Assembly (NCBI RefSeq): GCF_018327685.1
Contig: NZ_BNEL01000001.1
Location: forward strand, 3,782,001 to 3,846,000
Length of the DNA stretch: 64,000 bases
From: Streptomyces sp. TS71-3
GTDB lineage: Bacteria; Actinomycetota; Actinomycetes; Streptomycetales; Streptomycetaceae
Direction: 5' to 3'
The notes under the pieces are model-generated. The model was not told the origin of the DNA and ran no database searches. It saw nothing but the letters and a program-made list of their open reading frames with translations. Below are positions 44,445-53,879 of this stretch, piece after piece. Both the position numbers and the translations under genes were made by a program. Position 1 is the stretch's first letter, and each line of letters starts with the position of its first letter.

Positions 44445-47069
44445 GTGACCGAGAAGACTCAAGCGCAGAACCAGGCGTCCCCCGCGGAACTCCCGACGCA
44501 GTACGCACCGGCCGAGGTAGAGGGGAAGCTGTACGAGCGCTGGGTAGAACGCGGTTACTTCGAGGCCGACGAGAACAGCGGCAAGGAGCCGTACACCGTC
44601 GTCATCCCGCCGCCGAACGTGACCGGCAGCCTCCACCTGGGGCACGCCTTCGAGCACACCCTCATCGACGCGCTCACGCGCCGTAAGCGCATGCAGGGCT
44701 ACGAGACCCTCTGGCAGCCCGGCATGGACCACGCCGGCATCGCCACGCAGAACGTCGTCGAGCGCGAGCTCGGCAAGGAGGGCAAGTCGCGGCACGACCT
44801 CGGGCGCGAGGCGTTCGTGGAGCGCGTCTGGCAGTGGAAGAGCGAGTCCGGCGGGCAGATCTCCGGCCAGATGCGCCGCCTCGGCGACGGCGTCGCGTGG
44901 GGGCGTGAGCGGTTCACCATGGACGAGGGCCTCTCCCAGGCCGTCCAGACGATCTTCAAGAAGCTCTACGACGACGAGCTGATCTACCGCGCCGAGCGCA
45001 TCATCAACTGGTGCCCGCGGTGCCTGACCGCCATCTCCGACATCGAGGTCGAGTACCAGGACGACGACGGCGAGCTCGTCTCGATGAGGTACGGGAACGG
45101 GGACGACGCCATCGTCGTCGCCACCACCCGCGCCGAGACCATGCTCGGCGACACCGCCGTGGCCGTGCACCCCGACGACCAGCGGTACGCCCACCTGGTG
45201 GGCCGCAGCATCCAGCTGCCGCTCACCGGGCGCTCCATCCCCGTCGTCGCCGACGCCCACGTCGACCCCGAGTTCGGCACCGGCGCGGTCAAGGTGACCC
45301 CGGCGCACGACCCCAACGACTTCGAGATCGGCCAGCGGCACGACCTCCCCTCGCTGACCGTGATGGACGAGCACGCCGTGATCACGGTCCCCGGGCCCTT
45401 CCAGGGGCTCGACCGCCTGGAGGCGCGCAGCGCCATCGTGGCGGCGCTGCGCGCCGAGGGCCGGATCGTGGCCGAGAAGCGCCCCTACGTCCACTCCGTG
45501 GGCCACTGCTCGCGCTGCAAGACCACCATCGAGCCCCGGCTCTCCATGCAGTGGTGGGTCAAGGTCGGACCGCTCGCGAAGGCCGCCGGTGACGCGGTGC
45601 GCGACGGCCGGGTCGCCATCCACCCGCAGGAGATGGAGAAGCGCTACTTCGACTGGGTCGACAACCTCCACGACTGGTGCATCTCGCGCCAGCTCTGGTG
45701 GGGCCACCGCATCCCCGTCTGGTACGGGCCGAACGGCGAGGTCGTCTGCGTCGGTCCCGACGAGCAGCCCCCGAGCGGCGAGGGCTGGACGCAGGACACG
45801 GACGTCCTCGACACCTGGTTCTCCTCCGGCCTGTGGCCGTTCTCCACGCTCGGCTGGCCCGAGCGGACCGGCAGCCTCGCGAAGTTCTATCCGAACTCCG
45901 TGCTGGTCACCGGCTACGACATCCTGTTCTTCTGGGTCGCCCGGATGATGATGTTCGGCCTCTACGCGATGGACGGCACCGCGCCGTTCGGCACCATCGC
46001 CCTGCACGGCATGGTCCGCGACCAGTTCGGCAAGAAGATGTCGAAGTCGTTCGGCAACGCCGTCAACCCGCTCGACTGGATGGACGAGTACGGCTCCGAC
46101 GCGCTCCGGTTCACCCTCGCGCGCGGCGCCAACCCCGGCGTGGACGTCCCGATCGGCGAGGAGTGGGTGCAGGGCTCCCGCAACTTCGCCAACAAGATCT
46201 GGAACGCCACCCGCTTCGCGCTGATGAACGGCGCCACGATCGAGGGTCCGCTGCCCGAGCCGGAGCGGCTCTCCGCGACCGACCGCTGGATCCTGTCCCG
46301 GCTGGGCGAGACCGTCGCCGAGGTCGACGCCCACTACGACGACTACCAGTTCGCGAAGGTCTCCGACGCGCTGTTCCACTTCGCCTGGGACGAGGTCTTC
46401 GACTGGTACGTGGAGCTGTCCAAGACCACCTTCCAGGCGGGCGGCGAGGCCGCGGACGTCAGCAAGCGCGTCCTCGGCGAGGTCCTCGACGTCACCCTGC
46501 GGCTGCTGCACCCCATCGTGCCGTTCGTCACCGAGGTCCTGTGGACCACCCTCACCGGCGGCGAGTCCGTGGTGATCGCGGACTGGCCCGCGGACAGCGG
46601 CTTCCGGGACGCCGCCGCGGGCCGCGAGATTGCCGTTCTCCAGCAGGTGATCACCGAGGTCCGGCGGTTCCGCGCGGACCAGGGGCTCCAGCCGGGCCAG
46701 CGGGTCCCCGCCCGGCTCCGGCTGTCCGGCACGCCGCTCGCGGCGCACGAGGCCGCCATCCGCCAGCTGCTGCGGCTGCAGCCGGAGGGCGAGTCCTTCA
46801 CGGCCACGGCGACACTGCCCGTGGCCGGCGCGGAGGTGGCGCTCGACCTGTCGGGGGCGATCGACGTCACGGCCGAGCGGAAGCGGCTCGAAAAGGATCT
46901 CGCCGCTGCTCGGAAGGAGCGGGCCCAGGCCGAGGGGAAGCTCGGGAACGAGTCGTTCCTGGCGAAGGCGCCGGAGCCTGTGGTCGAGAAGATTCGCCTG
47001 CGGCTGGCCAAGGCCGAGGAGGACATCAGCCGGATCGAGGGGCAGCTCGGACGGTTGCCTTCGGCCTGA
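44445..47069 (+). CDS. valS: valyl-tRNA synthetase
   Basis: An 874-residue class I synthetase that charges tRNA-Val. Signatures are HLGH at 64-67 in [17 protein letters not shown] and KMSKS at 531-535. The editing domain (about 195-350) contains the [19 protein letters not shown] motif for hydrolysis of Thr-tRNA-Val. The C-terminal coiled coil (about 805-874, [23 protein letters not shown]) contacts tRNA. No ribosome site precedes the GTG. No T-box leader is possible in such a short 5' end. Confidence 0.97.
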   Translation: MTEKTQAQNQASPAELPTQYAPAEVEGKLYERWVERGYFEADENSGKEPYTVVIPPPNVTGSLHLGHAFEHTLIDALTRRKRMQGYETLWQPGMDHAGIATQNVVERELGKEGKSRHDLGREAFVERVWQWKSESGGQISGQMRRLGDGVAWGRERFTMDEGLSQAVQTIFKKLYDDELIYRAERIINWCPRCLTAISDIEVEYQDDDGELVSMRYGNGDDAIVVATTRAETMLGDTAVAVHPDDQRYAHLVGRSIQLPLTGRSIPVVADAHVDPEFGTGAVKVTPAHDPNDFEIGQRHDLPSLTVMDEHAVITVPGPFQGLDRLEARSAIVAALRAEGRIVAEKRPYVHSVGHCSRCKTTIEPRLSMQWWVKVGPLAKAAGDAVRDGRVAIHPQEMEKRYFDWVDNLHDWCISRQLWWGHRIPVWYGPNGEVVCVGPDEQPPSGEGWTQDTDVLDTWFSSGLWPFSTLGWPERTGSLAKFYPNSVLVTGYDILFFWVARMMMFGLYAMDGTAPFGTIALHGMVRDQFGKKMSKSFGNAVNPLDWMDEYGSDALRFTLARGANPGVDVPIGEEWVQGSRNFANKIWNATRFALMNGATIEGPLPEPERLSATDRWILSRLGETVAEVDAHYDDYQFAKVSDALFHFAWDEVFDWYVELSKTTFQAGGEAADVSKRVLGEVLDVTLRLLHPIVPFVTEVLWTTLTGGESVVIADWPADSGFRDAAAGREIAVLQQVITEVRRFRADQGLQPGQRVPARLRLSGTPLAAHEAAIRQLLRLQPEGESFTATATLPVAGAEVALDLSGAIDVTAERKRLEKDLAAARKERAQAEGKLGNESFLAKAPEPVVEKIRLRLAKAEEDISRIEGQLGRLPSA

Positions 47070-47168
47070 CCCGGGCCGAGGCCCGGGGCCCGGTGGCCTT
47101 GCGGCCTGGAGCCCTCCCGGTGGGGCGGTTTCGGTTGTGTCCGGACCATCGGTGGGTGGGTGGTTGCT

Positions 47169-47188
47169 CGCGCAGTTCCCCGCGCCCC
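47169..47188 (-). repeat. single copy of the dispersed 20-bp element
   Basis: Exact CGCGCAGTTCCCCGCGCCCC, 100 bp after the valS stop and directly before the minisatellite. Confidence 0.85.
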
Positions 47189-47192
47189 TTGG

Positions 47193-47394
47193 GTGGGCCG
47201 GGGTGGAGCCCAGCGGAGGGGTGCGTCCCTTGCGTGGGCCGGGGTGGAGCCCAGCGGAGGGGTGCGTCCCTTGCGTGGGGCGGGGCGGAGCCCGGCATGG
47301 GGGTGCGCCTCTGGGTGGGCCGGGCGGAGCACCGCGTGGGGGGTGTGTCCATGGGTGGGCCGGGGCGCGGCCGGAGGGCGCCGGGGGCTCCGTA
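47193..47394. repeat. 40/41-bp minisatellite between valS and folC
   Basis: Five head-to-tail units start at 47193, 47234, 47275, 47315 and 47355. Units 1 and 2 are nearly identical; the others drift. The shared core is GTGGGCCGGGGTGGAGCCC. This fills most of the 335-bp gap; the folC promoter lies at its end. Confidence 0.9.
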
Positions 47395-47398
47395 GACT
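47393..47398 (+). promoter_or_regulatory. -10 hexamer, leaderless start of folC
   Basis: TAGACT ends 7 nt before GTG 47405. The -35 region falls inside the last minisatellite unit, so repeat changes could alter folC expression. Confidence 0.5.
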
Positions 47399-47404
47399 GG
47401 GGGT

Positions 47405-48943
47405 GTGAGTGAGAACCCCCCGAACGACAGCGCGCCCGGTGGCGAGGGTGAGGGCGAGCCGGATCCTCTGGAGCGGTTCGACGACATCGTGTCCGCCGAG
47501 ACCGACCGCGATCCCGACCTCGCGGTGATCGAGGCCGGCAGCCGCACCCTGCGCGCCCAGTCAGGGCCGCCCGACGCGGACGTGCCGGCCCGCCCCGCGG
47601 ACCCGGAGGTCGACGCGGCCCTGCGCGAGGTCGAGACGGAGCTGGCGACCCGCTGGGGCGAGACCAAGCTGGAGCCCTCGGTCACCCGGATCACCGCCCT
47701 GATGGACATCCTGGGAGAGCCCCAGCACACGTACCCGTCGATCCACATCACGGGCACCAACGGCAAGACGTCCACCGCCCGGATCGTCGAGGCACTGTTC
47801 ACCGCCTTCGAGCTGCGCACCGGCCGGTACACCTCGCCGCACGTGCAGTCGATCACGGAGCGCATCAGCCTCGACGGCGCCCCGATGTCGCCCGAGCGGT
47901 TCGTCGAGACCTACCGCGACATCAAGCCGTACGTCGAGATGGTGGACGAGCGGCAGGAGTACCGGCTCTCCTTCTTCGAGGTGCTGACCGGCATGGCGTA
48001 CGCCGCGTTCGCCGACGCGCCCGTGGACGTCGCCGTCGTCGAGGTCGGGATGGGCGGCTCCTGGGACGCCACCAACGTGATCGACGGCTCCGTGGCCGTG
48101 GTCACCCCCATCGACCTCGACCACACCGACCGCCTCGGCAACACCCCCGGCGAGATCGCCGTGGAGAAGGCCGGGATCATCAAGCAGGGCGCCACCGTCA
48201 TCCTCGCCCAGCAGCCCGTGGACGCCGCGCAGGTGCTGCTCAAGCGTGCGGCCGAGGCCGATGCGACCGTCGCCAGGGAGGGCCTGGAGTTCGGCGTGGT
48301 CGCCCGTCAGGTCGCGGTCGGCGGGCAGCTGCTGACCCTGCGGGGCCTCGGCGGCGAGTACGAGGAGGTCTTCCTCCCGCTGCACGGCGCCCACCAGGCA
48401 CGCAACGCCGCGGTGGCCCTCGCCGCCGTGGAGGCGTTCTTCGGCGTCGGCGCCGAGCACGGCCGCCCCCTCGACATCGACACCGTCCGCAAGGCCTTCG
48501 CCACCGTGGCCTCCCCGGGCCGCATGGAGGTGGTGCGCCGCTCGCCCACCGTCGTCCTGGACGCCGCGCACAACCCGGCCGGCGCCCGTGCCACGGCCGA
48601 CGCGGTCAGCGAGGTCTTCGGCTTCAGCCGGCTCATCGGGGTGGTCGGTGCCAGCGACGGCAAGGACGTCCGGGGCCTGCTGGAGGCCTTCGAACCGGTC
48701 TTCACCGAGATCGTCGCCACCCAGTACTCCCAGGCACGCGCCCTGAGCGCGGACGAGCTGGCCGGCGTCGCCGTGGAGGTCTTCGGCGAGGACCGCGTCC
48801 AGGTCGAGCCCCGCCTCGACGACGCCCTGGAGGCCGCGATCACCCTCGCCGAGGAAGAGGGTGAGTACGCGAGCGCGGGTGTCCTCATCACCGGCTCCGT
48901 CTTCACCGTCGGCGAGGCCCGACTGCTCCTGGGAAGGGGCTGA
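47405..48943 (+). CDS. folC: folylpolyglutamate synthase / dihydrofolate synthase
   Basis: A 512-residue Mur-ligase-type enzyme that adds glutamates to folate and, in many bacteria, makes dihydrofolate from dihydropteroate. The first 75 residues are a hydrophilic actinobacterial extension. The ATP loop GTNGKTS begins at G117. It has RTGRYTSPHVQSITERI, EVGMGGSWDATN, the DLDHTDRLGNT/EKAGIIK lysine motif and the C-terminal VVLDAAHNPAGA. It is separated by 3 nt from the DUF4233 gene, with which it is co-translated. Confidence 0.95.
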   Translation: MSENPPNDSAPGGEGEGEPDPLERFDDIVSAETDRDPDLAVIEAGSRTLRAQSGPPDADVPARPADPEVDAALREVETELATRWGETKLEPSVTRITALMDILGEPQHTYPSIHITGTNGKTSTARIVEALFTAFELRTGRYTSPHVQSITERISLDGAPMSPERFVETYRDIKPYVEMVDERQEYRLSFFEVLTGMAYAAFADAPVDVAVVEVGMGGSWDATNVIDGSVAVVTPIDLDHTDRLGNTPGEIAVEKAGIIKQGATVILAQQPVDAAQVLLKRAAEADATVAREGLEFGVVARQVAVGGQLLTLRGLGGEYEEVFLPLHGAHQARNAAVALAAVEAFFGVGAEHGRPLDIDTVRKAFATVASPGRMEVVRRSPTVVLDAAHNPAGARATADAVSEVFGFSRLIGVVGASDGKDVRGLLEAFEPVFTEIVATQYSQARALSADELAGVAVEVFGEDRVQVEPRLDDALEAAITLAEEEGEYASAGVLITGSVFTVGEARLLLGRG

Positions 48944-48946
48944 CCT

Positions 48947-49297
48947 GTGCGTACGCTCTGCGCGTCGACCCTGATCGGGGAGTTCTTCGTCGTCGGCTTC
49001 GCCGGCCTCGTCGCCATGAAGGACCCCGCCCTGTCCGTCACCACGGTCTGGACGGTCTGCGGTGCCGTGATGCTGCTCAGCCTGCTGCTCTGCGGCATGG
49101 TCACCCGGCCCGGCGGGGTGCAGCTCGGCTGGGCCCTCCAGGTGGCGCTGGTCGCCGCCGGCTTCGCGGTGCCCGCGATGTTCATCCTGGGCGCGGCCTT
49201 CGCGGGGCTGTGGTGGTGCTCGGTGCACTTCGGGCGCAAGGTCGACGTGGCGAAGGCGGCGAGGGCGGCCCGAGAGGCCGCCGGTGAGCCGATGTGA
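48947..49297 (+). CDS. DUF4233 family membrane protein
   Basis: A 116-residue protein from GTG 48947, three bases after the folC stop. About four hydrophobic helices: LIGEFFVVGFAGLVAM, VWTVCGAVMLLSLLLCGMV, GWALQVALVAAGFAVPAMFILGAAFAGLWW. The C-terminal basic/Ala helix KVDVAKAARAAREAAGE is cytosolic. DUF4233 regularly follows folC in actinobacteria; its function is unknown. Confidence 0.88.
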   Translation: MRTLCASTLIGEFFVVGFAGLVAMKDPALSVTTVWTVCGAVMLLSLLLCGMVTRPGGVQLGWALQVALVAAGFAVPAMFILGAAFAGLWWCSVHFGRKVDVAKAARAAREAAGEPM

Positions 49298-49478
49298 GGG
49301 GTGGCCCCGGTCCCCGTCCGGCCGCCGGCCCGGCGTGGCGTCCGCTCCGCGGTGGGGGTGCGGTTCCCCGTTGCGGTGCGCGGGGGTGCGGCTGCGCCAC
49401 AGTTGCGGAAGGTGGCCTTGAGGCGGTCGCGTCTGCCCCTTCTGCGTCTGGCGGTCTGCGGGTCTCGTCCCGGCTGAG

Positions 49479-49595
49479 CGCGCAGTTCCCCGCGCCCCTT
49501 TCGGGGCTGAGCCTCACATCAGCTCACGTGCCCCTGGTCAGGGCTTCGCCTTACATCGGGGCATGCGCCCCGAAAGGGGCGCGGGGAACTGCGCG
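49479..49595. repeat. inverted pair of the dispersed 20-bp element
   Basis: CGCGCAGTTCCCCGCGCCCC at 49479-49498 and the exact complement at 49576-49595, with 77 bp between, inside a larger inverted duplication (about 49419-49659). Confidence 0.88.
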
Positions 49596-49784
49596 AGCGA
49601 CCACAACGAACGTGTAGGTCGCCACCGGCGAGAAGGTGCAGACGCGACCGCCTCAAGGCCACCGCGCCCGCAGCCGCAAGACCGTGCTCCGCCCGGAGAG
49701 GCCCTCCGCCTCGTCGCCGGCCGCGTGGGCCGAGGAGAGCCACCGAGCACGGCCGCACGTGAAGGGGCACCGGGGTGCGCCCGG

Positions 49785-49790
49785 TAATCT
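49785..49790 (+). promoter_or_regulatory. -10 element of ndk
   Basis: TAATCT, with TGAAGG 19 bp upstream. Predicted start near 49797, leader about 32 nt with AAGGAG. Confidence 0.5.
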
Positions 49791-49828
49791 CAGTGCCCGC
49801 ACTCGTGCCCATCGAAGGAGCCACCGCC

Positions 49829-50242
49829 GTGACCCAGCGCACTCTCGTCCTCCTCAAGCCGGACGCCGTCCGCCGCTCGCTGGTCGGCGAGATCATCCGC
49901 CGTATAGAGCAGAAGGCGGACTGGCGGATCACCGCACTGGAGCTGCGTACGCTCGACCGGGCCACCCTGGAGCAGCACTACGCCGAGCACGTGGGCAAGC
50001 CGTTCTACGAGCCGCTGGTGGAGTTCATGGGATCCGGTCCCGTGGTGGCGCTCGTCGCCGAGGGCGAGCGGGTGATCGAGGGGGTGCGGAGGCTCGCCGG
50101 TCCGACCGACCCGATCGCCGCGGAGCCCGGTACCATCCGCGGCGACTACGGCACCATCACGCGGGAGAACCTCATCCACGCCTCGGACTCGGAGGAGTCC
50201 GCCCAGCGCGAGCTGAAGATCTTCTTCCCCGGCCTCGCCTGA
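49829..50242 (+). CDS. ndk: nucleoside diphosphate kinase
   Basis: A 137-residue enzyme that passes phosphate from ATP to other NDPs through phospho-histidine H117, in ENLIHASDS. GTG 49829 follows AAGGAG. It has the N-terminal TLVLLKPDAVRR, the GKPFYEPLVEFM helix, and GPTDPIAAEPGTIRGDYG for nucleotide binding. Its last codons and stop (GGCCTCGCCTGACCCGAG) are exactly duplicated downstream. It is placed before mreB as in other streptomycetes. Confidence 0.97.
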   Translation: MTQRTLVLLKPDAVRRSLVGEIIRRIEQKADWRITALELRTLDRATLEQHYAEHVGKPFYEPLVEFMGSGPVVALVAEGERVIEGVRRLAGPTDPIAAEPGTIRGDYGTITRENLIHASDSEESAQRELKIFFPGLA

Positions 50243-50266
50243 CCCGAGGGCCTCGCCTGACCCGAG
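50231..50266. repeat. 18-bp tandem duplication spanning the ndk stop
   Basis: GGCCTCGCCTGACCCGAG at 50231-50248 and again at 50249-50266, exact; each copy includes a TGA in the ndk frame. Confidence 0.9.
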
Positions 50267-50807
50267 GGTCCCTCCTCGGGCGCCCCACCCCGCGCACCCG
50301 GCCCCGCGCACCCACCGCCGCGGGTACGGGGGCCGGACGCACCCACCCCGGCCAGCCCCGGACTACGTGCGTACTCCGCGTGGGCCACGTAGTTCATACG
50401 GATGCCGTACGCGATTCATACGCACGCCGCCGTCCGAGCAGGCCCACCGCCCGCGAACGTGCCGTTCACGCCACCCCGACCGGACCTGCGACCGCCCTTA
50501 CGGGTATGCCCGAAGGGCCATGACCACGGCTGACGGCAAGTCAGCTACCCTCGCATCCGGCCAGGTGCGGCGAAGAAACCGGGGCCGGTGGGCATATGCG
50601 CGCCGATCGGGGGAACGCATGCCACCATCGGCACGTCTGCATTAGCGAGGCGGCGGATCATCTGCTGACAATGGCGAAGACCCTCGCGCAGGGTCTGTGC
50701 AGGCCGGACTACGATAGAAGCCTTCACGCCACAGCAGCACCCGCCGCACCCACCTTTGCCGACCTGAAAAGCCATCACACGCACTTGGGAAGGCCAGACG
50801 CATCCTC
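50243..50807. other. gap upstream of mreB
   Basis: About 565 bp. It holds the ndk repeat and terminator, an inverted repeat ACTACGTG (50362-50369) with CACGTAGT (50386-50393), repeated CATACG motifs near 50396-50425, and a -10-like TACGAT at 50710-50715 on the plus strand that could start the mre transcript. No gene seen. Confidence 0.55.
50261..50280 (+). terminator. hairpin terminator of ndk
   Basis: CCCGAGG-GTCCCT-CCTCGGG, perfect 7-bp stem, made from the second copy of the 18-bp duplication. Confidence 0.65.
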
Positions 50808-51839
50808 ATGGGGAGCACTATGTCGTTCATCGGCCGTGACATGGCTGTCGACCTCGGGACCGCCAACACGCTGGTGTACGTCAGGGGCCGGGGCATCGTT
50901 CTCAACGAACCCTCGGTGGTCGCGATCAACACCAACACCGGTGGCATCCTCGCCGTGGGAACCGAGGCCAAGCGGATGATCGGCCGCACACCGGGGAACA
51001 TCGTGGCCGTGCGGCCGCTGAAGGACGGTGTGATCGCCGACTTCGAGATCACCGAGCGGATGCTCCGGTATTTCATCCTGAAGATCCACAAGCGCCGCTA
51101 CCTGGCCCGTCCGCGGGTCGTCGTCTGCGTTCCCTCGGGCATCACCGGTGTCGAGCGCAGGGCCGTCATCGAGGCCTCCACGCAGGCCGGCGCGCGCCAG
51201 GTGCACATCATCGAGGAACCCATGGCCGCCGCCATCGGCTCCGGCCTGCCCGTCCACGAGGCCACCGGCAACATGGTCGTGGACATCGGCGGTGGCACCA
51301 CGGAGGTCGCCGTCATCTCGCTCGGCGGCATCGTCACCGCCCAGTCGATCCGCGTCGCGGGCGACGAGCTGGACAACGCGATCATCCAGCACATCAAGAA
51401 GGAGTACTCCCTCCTGCTGGGCGAGCGCACCGCGGAGCAGATCAAGATCACCATCGGTTCCGCCTACGAGATCGACGCCGACGAGCACACCGAGATCCGC
51501 GGCCGCGACCTGGTCTCCGGCCTGCCGAAGACCGTGGTCATCTCCGCGGCCGAGGTGCGCAGAGCCATGGAGGAGCCGGTCAACGCCATCGTGGACGCCG
51601 TCAAGACGACGCTGGACAAGTGCCCGCCGGAGCTCTCCGGCGACGTCATGGACCGCGGCATCGTGCTCACCGGCGGCGGCGCCATGTTGCGCGGTCTGGA
51701 CGAGCGGCTGCGCCGCGAGACCGGGATGCCCATCCACATCGCCGAGAACCCCCTGGACAGCGTGGCGCTGGGGTCGGGCAAGTGCGTCGAGGAGTTCGAG
51801 GCACTCCAGCAGGTCCTGGACGCCCAGCCGCGCCGATGA
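50808..51839 (+). CDS. mreB: rod-shape-determining actin MreB
   Basis: A 343-residue actin-like ATPase. ATG 50808 gives the usual length; ATG 50820 ([11 protein letters not shown]) has GGGGAG upstream and is an alternative. Motifs are [22 protein letters not shown] (phosphate 1), [16 protein letters not shown] (phosphate 2) and [15 protein letters not shown] (adenosine). In streptomycetes MreB acts in aerial hyphae and spore wall synthesis with MreC, MreD, a PBP and RodA-type SEDS protein, all encoded next. Confidence 0.96.
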   Translation: MGSTMSFIGRDMAVDLGTANTLVYVRGRGIVLNEPSVVAINTNTGGILAVGTEAKRMIGRTPGNIVAVRPLKDGVIADFEITERMLRYFILKIHKRRYLARPRVVVCVPSGITGVERRAVIEASTQAGARQVHIIEEPMAAAIGSGLPVHEATGNMVVDIGGGTTEVAVISLGGIVTAQSIRVAGDELDNAIIQHIKKEYSLLLGERTAEQIKITIGSAYEIDADEHTEIRGRDLVSGLPKTVVISAAEVRRAMEEPVNAIVDAVKTTLDKCPPELSGDVMDRGIVLTGGGAMLRGLDERLRRETGMPIHIAENPLDSVALGSGKCVEEFEALQQVLDAQPRR

Positions 51840-52057
51840 ACGACCGGCCCGGAACCCGCCGTACGGACCCACCGTCCCGTGCGGCGGTTCCTCGCTCCTC
51901 CGGGCCCGCAGTGCCTCGAAGTACCCGTCCCCGGGCTCTTCGGGACGTCTGACCGACGCCGGCACCGCCGGCCACACACGTAACAGCATCCCCACCCCCC
52001 ACCCTTCGACAAACGATCACACCGAGAATTCCGAAGAGGAAGGCACGGCCGCCGCAC

Positions 52058-53131
52058 GTGAGGGACACACGAGAGAGCCGGCTGCTCCTGGTGCTGCTGG
52101 TCGCCATCGCGTTCGCACTGATCACGGTGGACATCCGCGGCGGCGAGGGCTCCCCGGTCGACGGTGCCCGGCAGGCCGCCGCCACCGCCTTCGGCCCGGT
52201 CGAGAACGGCCTCGCGGGCGCCGTCGACCCGGTCGGCAACGCCATCTCGGCGGTCCGCGACTCCGGCCACCGCCACGACCGGATCTCCGAACTGGAGCGG
52301 CAGAACGCCGCCCTGAAGGCCAAGCTGGGCAGCGACGACCGCACCCGCAGCCAGCTCCACCAGTTCGACAAGATGCTGAAGACCGCCGGAACCGGCCGCT
52401 ACAGCATCAAGGGCGCCCAGGTCATCGCGATCGGGGCCGCCCAGGGCTTCTCCTGGACCGTCACCATCGACGCGGGCGCGAGCGACGGCATAAGGCGTGA
52501 CATGACCGTCCTCAACGGCGACGGCCTGGTCGGCCGCGTCACCACGGTGGGGCCCGACAGCGCCACCGTCCTGCTCGCCAACGACCCCGACTTCAGCGTC
52601 GGCACCCGGATGGAGAAGACCGACGAGCTCGGCTTCGCCTCGGGCAGCGGCGACCGCCCCATGCGCGTGCAGCTCCTCAACGGCAAGGCACGGGTGAAGA
52701 AGGGCGACCGCATGGTCACCTTCGGCTCGGAGGCGGACAAGCCGTTCGTGCCCGGCGTCCCGGTCGGCACGGTCAGCCGTGTCGAGGCGTCGGGCGGCGG
52801 CCTCACCCGCACGGTCTACGTGCAGCCGTTCGTGTCGTTCACGAAGCTCGACATCGTCGGCGTGGTCGTCCAGCCGCCGCGCACGGACCCGCGCGACGCC
52901 GTCCTGCCGCCCGCCGCCAAGCCGACGCCCGCCCCCACCGTCACGGTGACGGTCACCCCCGGCGCCCCGCAGAACCAGGGCCAGGGCGACCAGAACCCCG
53001 GCGGCGGCGACCAGCAGGGCGGCGCGCAGCAGCCCCAGGACGGCGGCGGGCAGCCGCAGGACAACGCCCAACAACAACAAGGCAACGCCCAACAACCACA
53101 GGGTGACGACGACCCGCAGCCGGAGCAGTAG
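52058..53131 (+). CDS. mreC: rod-shape-determining protein MreC
   Basis: A 357-residue protein from GTG 52058: one N-terminal membrane helix (SRLLLVLLVAIAFALITV), a coiled coil (about 68-92, ISELERQNAALKAKLG) and the extracytoplasmic beta-barrel domain (VIAIGAAQGFSWTVTIDAGASDGI ... VGRVTTVGPDSATVLL ... VPVGTVSRVE). The last 70 residues are a Pro/Gln/Gly tail (QQPQDGGGQPQDN). MreC links MreB to the wall synthases. It follows mreB after 218 bp and precedes mreD by 14 bp. Confidence 0.95.
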   Translation: MRDTRESRLLLVLLVAIAFALITVDIRGGEGSPVDGARQAAATAFGPVENGLAGAVDPVGNAISAVRDSGHRHDRISELERQNAALKAKLGSDDRTRSQLHQFDKMLKTAGTGRYSIKGAQVIAIGAAQGFSWTVTIDAGASDGIRRDMTVLNGDGLVGRVTTVGPDSATVLLANDPDFSVGTRMEKTDELGFASGSGDRPMRVQLLNGKARVKKGDRMVTFGSEADKPFVPGVPVGTVSRVEASGGGLTRTVYVQPFVSFTKLDIVGVVVQPPRTDPRDAVLPPAAKPTPAPTVTVTVTPGAPQNQGQGDQNPGGGDQQGGAQQPQDGGGQPQDNAQQQQGNAQQPQGDDDPQPEQ

Positions 53132-53145
53132 GAGAGCTGGAAACG

Positions 53146-53820
53146 ATGCGCTTCAACCGGATCCTGCTCTCCACGGCACTCGTGATCGTCGCCCTGGTCC
53201 TCCAGGTGTGCATCCTGGCCCGGCTCCACCTGCCGGGCGCCGTCCCCGACCTGCTGCTGCTCACCGTGCTCGCCCTCGCCCTGGTCTACGGCCACGTGGG
53301 CGGCGCCCTGATCGGGTTCGGCGCGGGCCTGCTGGCCGACCTCGCACCGCCCGCCGACCACGCCGCGGGCCGCTACGCGCTCGTGCTCTGCGTCGTCGGC
53401 TACGCCGCGGGCCTCGCCAAGCCCGAACTCGGCCGGCTCAACTCCGTGCTGCGCCCGATGCTGGTGGTCGCCGGCGCCGCCATCGCCTCCACGCTGCTCT
53501 ACGCCGGCGTGGGCGCCCTGGTCGGCGACACCGCCGCCCGGCACGTCGGACTGCTCAGCCTGCTGATCACGGCCGTCATCTACGACCTGATGCTGGCGCC
53601 GTTCACCGTGCCGTTCCTCATCGCCCTCGCCAGGCGCGCCGAGAACGACCCGCTCGCGGAGGCCTCCAAGAGCGGCACGTCCGCCGACGTCGCCTCCGGC
53701 TGGCTCTCCTCCGGCACGGGCCTGAACATCGGCGACCAGCGCCGTAACGGACTGCGGATAAGAGCGGCGAAGGCGCGGATGGCCAGGGCCGGCCGCATCA
53801 AGGGGGTCAAGCGGCTGTGA
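53146..53820 (+). CDS. mreD: rod-shape-determining protein MreD
   Basis: A 224-residue membrane protein, five or six helices in the first 170 residues (ALVIVALVLQVCILARL, LLLLTVLALALVYGHVGG, ALIGFGAGLLADLAPPADH with the conserved GLLxDL loop, VLCVVGYAAGLAKPELG, VVAGAAIASTLLYAGVGAL). The basic C-terminus (RAAKARMARAGRIKGVKRL) is cytosolic. Part of the elongation complex with MreC and PBP2. Confidence 0.93.
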   Translation: MRFNRILLSTALVIVALVLQVCILARLHLPGAVPDLLLLTVLALALVYGHVGGALIGFGAGLLADLAPPADHAAGRYALVLCVVGYAAGLAKPELGRLNSVLRPMLVVAGAAIASTLLYAGVGALVGDTAARHVGLLSLLITAVIYDLMLAPFTVPFLIALARRAENDPLAEASKSGTSADVASGWLSSGTGLNIGDQRRNGLRIRAAKARMARAGRIKGVKRL

Positions 53821-53879
53821 CCACACCGCCCGCCGCCGCACCCGCGCACCTGCACCGCACCGACTGAGGGGAGGAACCC

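Larger units (their letters stand above)
49298..49828. other. gap between DUF4233 gene and ndk
   Basis: About 530 bp, no gene supported. It holds an inverted pair of the dispersed element and, near the right end, the ndk promoter. GAGGCGGTCGCGTCTGCCCC-like and GCAGACGCGACCGCCTCAAGG-like strings on the two sides (49419-49441 and 49637-49659) are themselves complementary, so the inverted structure extends well beyond the 20-bp element. Confidence 0.6.

Noticed and set aside
44340..44445. T-box riboswitch ahead of valS
   Set aside because: The predicted transcript begins on the start codon; there is no TGGNACC-type antiterminator or specifier loop.
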